From positions 1 through 8,127 of the forward strand of contig JAOPVM010000405.1 of NCBI GenBank assembly GCA_025966215.1: a DNA stretch of 8,127 bases. Reading direction: 5' to 3'. The notes under the pieces were generated by a model. That model searched no databases, was not told where the DNA came from, and was given only the letters and a program-made list of their open reading frames with translations. Shown piece by piece: positions 6,210 to 8,127 of this stretch (positions within the stretch are counted from its first letter, which is position 1; the number at the start of each line of letters is the position of its first letter). Made by a program: the position numbers and the translations under genes. Source of the DNA: Klenkia sp. (GTDB taxonomy: Bacteria; Actinomycetota; Actinomycetes; Mycobacteriales; Geodermatophilaceae).

Positions 6210-7292
6210 TCAGGTCCAGTACAGGAACCGCGCCCCGGGGAGACGGGCGTCGACGGCGTCGGTGAACCAGCTGCGCAGCTCGGCCATCACCGCCGTGGGG
6301 TAGACGTGCTTGACGGCGCCGAACCTGCCGCGCTTCTGGGTGCGCAGGTCCTCGTCCATCTCCAGCTTGGTGCGCGGGTACCAGCCGGTGAGCGTGGCCT
6401 TGGAGTTCGGGGTGAACCGGTGGGTGATGCACTCGACGGTCAGGTCGGCGCCCTGCGGCAGCACGGCGGCCACGGCGTCGAACAACTCGCCGTACTCGGT
6501 GCGCCAGTCCCCCACCGGCATGATCGGCGCGACGGTGAGGCCCACCGGGTAGCCGGCCTCGGCGACCCGGCCCAGCGCGGCGATCCGGGCCGGCACCGGT
6601 GAGGTGGCGCCTTCGAACCGGCGGGCGACGGTGGCGGCGTTGACCGAGAAGCGCAGCCGGGTGCGGCCGTGGTGCGGGAGCTCCAGCAGTGGACCGACGT
6701 CGTCGAACTTGGTGGTGGCGCGCAGCTGGGTCGGCGCGCTCCAGGCGTGCGTGCCGAAGTGCTCGATCGCCGTGGCCAGGCCGCCGGTGAGGTGCTCGAT
6801 GGCCAGCGGGTCGGTGTAGCAGGAAGCCTCGAACGTCGTCCCCTCGTGGCCGCGCTCGACGGTGCCGGAGGTGACCTCGCCGCGGCCGACGTAGCCGTCG
6901 AGCGAGGCGAGGACGTCGGGCAGGTCGGCGAACACCCGGGTGATCGGCGGACCGGTGAGCGAACCGGCGAGGTAGCAGTACTGGCAGTGCGCGGGGCAGC
7001 CCTCGGCGAGGTCGAAGCGCCAGTCCGCGGACGGCGGGATGGGCTGCAGCTCCCGCTTGGACGGTGCGCCCACCACGACGGCCATCGTGTCCTTGGCGGC
7101 CATGAACGCGGCGCGGTCGCCGTCCCCCCGCAGGTTGGGCAGCCGGTCCCCGGGGAGCACCTGGACGTCCGGCACCCCGGCGGCGCGGACCCGCTCCAGC
7201 ACCTGCTGGCCGTACGGGAGGGCGGCGGCGGAGCGGGTCACGAACACACGGGAGGGCGTCCACACGCGGGTGGGTGCCGAGGCTGCGGTCAT
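6210..7292 (-). CDS. splB: Spore photoproduct lyase family radical SAM protein
   Basis: This 360-residue protein resembles Bacillus spore photoproduct lyase (about 342 residues) along its whole length. That enzyme uses a 4Fe-4S cluster and S-adenosylmethionine to reverse the 5-thyminyl-5,6-dihydrothymine UV lesion. The radical-SAM motif GCPAHCQYCY gives C99, C103 and C106 (CxxxCxxC). Tyr residues Y105 and Y107 flank C106, matching B. subtilis Y96 and Y98. C158 in FEASCYTDPLAIEHL matches the hydrogen-donor Cys C140. Other shared blocks are TRLRFSVNA (211-219), GYPVGLTVAPI (247-257), ITHRFTPNSK (289-298), YPRTKLEMDE (305-314) and a C-terminal aromatic-Thr end (LYWT). I chose the ATG at 7290-7292 because TRVWTPSRVFV then aligns with the Bacillus N-terminus; GTG 7295 and GTG 7352 are in-frame alternatives. 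It is divergent from a small gene and followed by yaaA. Whether it repairs the spore lesion or another thymine lesion cannot be read from sequence. Confidence 0.9.
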   Translation of the reverse strand: MTAASAPTRVWTPSRVFVTRSAAALPYGQQVLERVRAAGVPDVQVLPGDRLPNLRGDGDRAAFMAAKDTMAVVVGAPSKRELQPIPPSADWRFDLAEGCPAHCQYCYLAGSLTGPPITRVFADLPDVLASLDGYVGRGEVTSGTVERGHEGTTFEASCYTDPLAIEHLTGGLATAIEHFGTHAWSAPTQLRATTKFDDVGPLLELPHHGRTRLRFSVNAATVARRFEGATSPVPARIAALGRVAEAGYPVGLTVAPIMPVGDWRTEYGELFDAVAAVLPQGADLTVECITHRFTPNSKATLTGWYPRTKLEMDEDLRTQKRGRFGAVKHVYPTAVMAELRSWFTDAVDARLPGARFLYWT

Positions 7293-7296
7293 CACC

Positions 7297-7331
7297 AGCG
7301 GAAACCCCACTGGGTGGGGTCTGCTTCCGCT
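7297..7331 (-). promoter_or_regulatory. Long stem-loop just before the photoproduct lyase ATG
   Basis: On the plus strand, AGCGGAA (7297-7303) and ACCCCAC (7304-7310) pair with GTGGGGT (7314-7320) and TTCCGCT (7325-7331). The loop is 3 nt (TGG) and there is one 4-nt bulge (CTGC, 7321-7324), giving 14 paired bases in total. In the lyase mRNA the structure ends 4 nt before the ATG, where a ribosome-binding site would be, and no free Shine-Dalgarno is visible. It may control translation, act as an operator in DNA, or be coding sequence if translation starts at GTG 7352. Confidence 0.5.
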
Positions 7332-7363
7332 CCGGCCGGACCTGTTCGTCACACCCGGGGTGC

Positions 7364-7369
7364 CAGGAT
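7364..7369 (+). promoter_or_regulatory. Candidate -10 element for the small divergent gene
   Basis: CAGGAT differs from TAGGAT at one base and lies 6 nt before the GTG at 7376. This is the same geometry as the amidase and acetyltransferase promoters. On the opposite strand the overlapping CATCCT (7365-7370) could be a -10 for the lyase gene. No -35 is evident for either direction. Confidence 0.3.
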
Positions 7370-7375
7370 GCCCGG

Positions 7376-7513
7376 GTGACGCGCGAGCAGGAGGGCGTGT
7401 TCCTCGCCGTCGACGAGTCGACCGTGCCGCGGTTCGTGGGGATGAACGACACCGGCGGCCCGGTGGACGTGTGGGAGGTGCGCGGGGGGCGCCCAGAGGA
7501 CCTGCTGGAGTGA
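7376..7513 (+). CDS. Small protein of unknown function (45 residues)
   Basis: I do not recognise this protein. The frame from GTG 7376 to TGA 7511-7513 encodes MTREQEGVFLAVDESTVPRF followed by a Gly/Asp-rich segment and a WEVRGGRPEDLLE end. It is acidic, with no Cys, no signal peptide and no membrane segment. Support for coding is compositional: 44 of 45 codons end in G or C, while second positions are mixed. A -10-like hexamer precedes the start by 6 nt, and a 10-bp inverted repeat follows the stop directly. The frame is open further upstream, but GTG 7376 is the start that fits the promoter-like geometry. It is divergent from the photoproduct lyase gene (83 nt between starts) and convergent with the HNH gene. 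A shared role with the lyase is only a guess from position. Confidence 0.55.
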   Translation: MTREQEGVFLAVDESTVPRFVGMNDTGGPVDVWEVRGGRPEDLLE

Positions 7514-7557
7514 CTCAGCGCGGGGACGGCTCGTCACCGACCCGCAACCGCGCTGAG
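7514..7557. terminator. Inverted repeat between convergent small gene and HNH gene
   Basis: A perfect 10-bp repeat, CTCAGCGCGG (7514-7523) and CCGCGCTGAG (7548-7557), encloses a 24-nt loop that itself contains a short GACG-gct-CGTC hairpin. It begins at the base after the small gene's TGA and lies 43 nt past the HNH stop codon on the other strand. No T-tract follows on either side. The position suggests a terminator serving both genes. Confidence 0.5.
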
Positions 7558-7600
7558 CCCGCCGCCGCACCTGCTGCCACACCGGTGCGCGGGACGAGGC

Positions 7601-8127
7601 TCAGACGAGCAGTCGGTCGAGGACGATCTCGGTGCCGTCGGGTCGGTGGGTGCGCCAGCGCTCACCGGGTGGTGCCCCGCCATCGCGTTCGACGCGGAAC
7701 CCGTGGTGGACCTTGGTGTGGTGGCGTTCGCAGAGCAGCGCCGAGTTCTCCAACGAGGTGTCCCCGTCGTCCCGGAGCCACTCCGCGAGATGGTGGACGT
7801 CGCACCAGTGGGTGGGCGCGTGGCAGCCGGCGAAGACGCAATGCCCGTCGCGTTGCTCGACGGCCCGCCGGATCGTCGGGGGCACGACCCGCTTCGTGCG
7901 GCCCACGTCCAACGGCACCCCGTCGGGGCCCATCACGATCCGGGTGACCGCGCAGTCGCAGGCGATCCACCGAGCGCGCGCCGCTGAGATGGTGGCGCCG
8001 AAGCCGGTGGTGGCGGTGTCGTGACCGGTGGCGGCGTCGACCAGGTCCTCGGCGTCGATCGTCACCATCACCTGTGGCTTGCTGGTCCGCAGGAACGGCA
8101 GGTTCCCGCGGACAGGGTGTTGTCGGC
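7601..8127 (-). CDS. HNH endonuclease domain protein, DUF222/13E12 type (C-terminal part)
   Basis: The frame is open from the right edge of the window to TGA (7601-7603), so the N-terminal part, including most of any DUF222 domain, is missing. The visible start reads RGNLPFLRTSKPQVMVTIDAE across the GTG at 8071, which is therefore internal. The HNH/zinc core lies at about 7840-7700: CVFAGC, WCDVHHLAEW, then SLENSALLCERHHTKVHH, with paired Cys and His residues that would bind zinc and metal. Known relatives are the actinobacterial '13E12 repeat' proteins, often in many copies per genome and of uncertain function; nuclease activity is assumed from the fold. It ends with an arginine-rich tail and VLDRLLV. 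High copy number makes this family prone to recombination and misassembly. No mobile-element gene accompanies it here. Confidence 0.9.
   Translation of the reverse strand, partial: RQHPVRGNLPFLRTSKPQVMVTIDAEDLVDAATGHDTATTGFGATISAARARWIACDCAVTRIVMGPDGVPLDVGRTKRVVPPTIRRAVEQRDGHCVFAGCHAPTHWCDVHHLAEWLRDDGDTSLENSALLCERHHTKVHHGFRVERDGGAPPGERWRTHRPDGTEIVLDRLLV

Noticed and set aside
6076..7452. N-terminal extension of YaaA to about 706 residues
   Set aside because: It is a shadow frame of the photoproduct lyase gene with Arg/Pro/Gly-rich composition. The family begins at the LVLLPPSETK motif.
1..8127. CRISPR array, insertion sequence, prophage or defence island
   Set aside because: No regularly spaced repeats, transposase, integrase, terminal inverted repeats or known defence domains are seen. 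The HNH protein is of the common DUF222 type, not a Cas or restriction component by context.

Overview
The window is very GC-rich, with G or C at almost every third codon position, GTG starts, and TGA at all nine visible stop codons. It carries a large-type NAD-glutamate dehydrogenase and a DUF222/13E12-type HNH protein. This points to a high-GC actinobacterium; Geodermatophilaceae (Geodermatophilus, Blastococcus, Modestobacter) or relatives are my best guess, by inference only. It looks like ordinary chromosomal sequence: I see no insertion sequence, integrase, tRNA, rRNA, CRISPR array or phage gene.

Layout, left to right. (1) 1-369 (+): the C-terminal end of NAD-specific glutamate dehydrogenase, cut by the window edge. 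(2) 508-2187 (-): a GH13 alpha-glucosidase with the Val that marks alpha-1,6 (isomaltase-like) specificity. It lies 16 nt downstream of (3) 2204-3637 (-), an amidase-signature hydrolase with an intact Lys-Ser-Ser triad; the two probably form an operon. (4) 3686-4174 (+): a GNAT acetyltransferase of the phosphinothricin/methionine-sulfone type, divergent from the amidase. (5) 4287-5327 (+): a zinc alcohol dehydrogenase of the YahK/cinnamyl-alcohol-dehydrogenase type, probably NADPH-dependent. (6) 5332-6075 (-): a YaaA (DUF328) peroxide-stress protein, convergent with the dehydrogenase. (7) 6210-7292 (-): a radical-SAM spore photoproduct lyase homologue that keeps every catalytic residue I can check. 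(8) 7376-7513 (+): a probable 45-residue protein of unknown function, divergent from the lyase. (9) 7601-8127 (-): the C-terminal part of a DUF222/HNH endonuclease-like protein, cut by the window edge.

The genes mix carbon and nitrogen metabolism (1, 2, 3, 5) with stress protection (4, 6, 7). The most interesting part is 5332-7513. There, a complete-looking DNA-repair enzyme best known from endospore formers sits just upstream of a peroxide-stress gene and opposite an unrecognised small gene, with an unusual hairpin directly in front of the lyase ATG.

Two features recur in the non-coding sequence. Each of the three convergent junctions holds a perfect 9-13 bp inverted repeat close to a stop codon with no T-tract, which fits U-less terminators. 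Several starts have a -10-like hexamer 6-8 nt upstream and no Shine-Dalgarno sequence, which fits leaderless mRNAs. I did not find a clearly new multi-gene system, and the proposed links between neighbouring genes are inferences from position.
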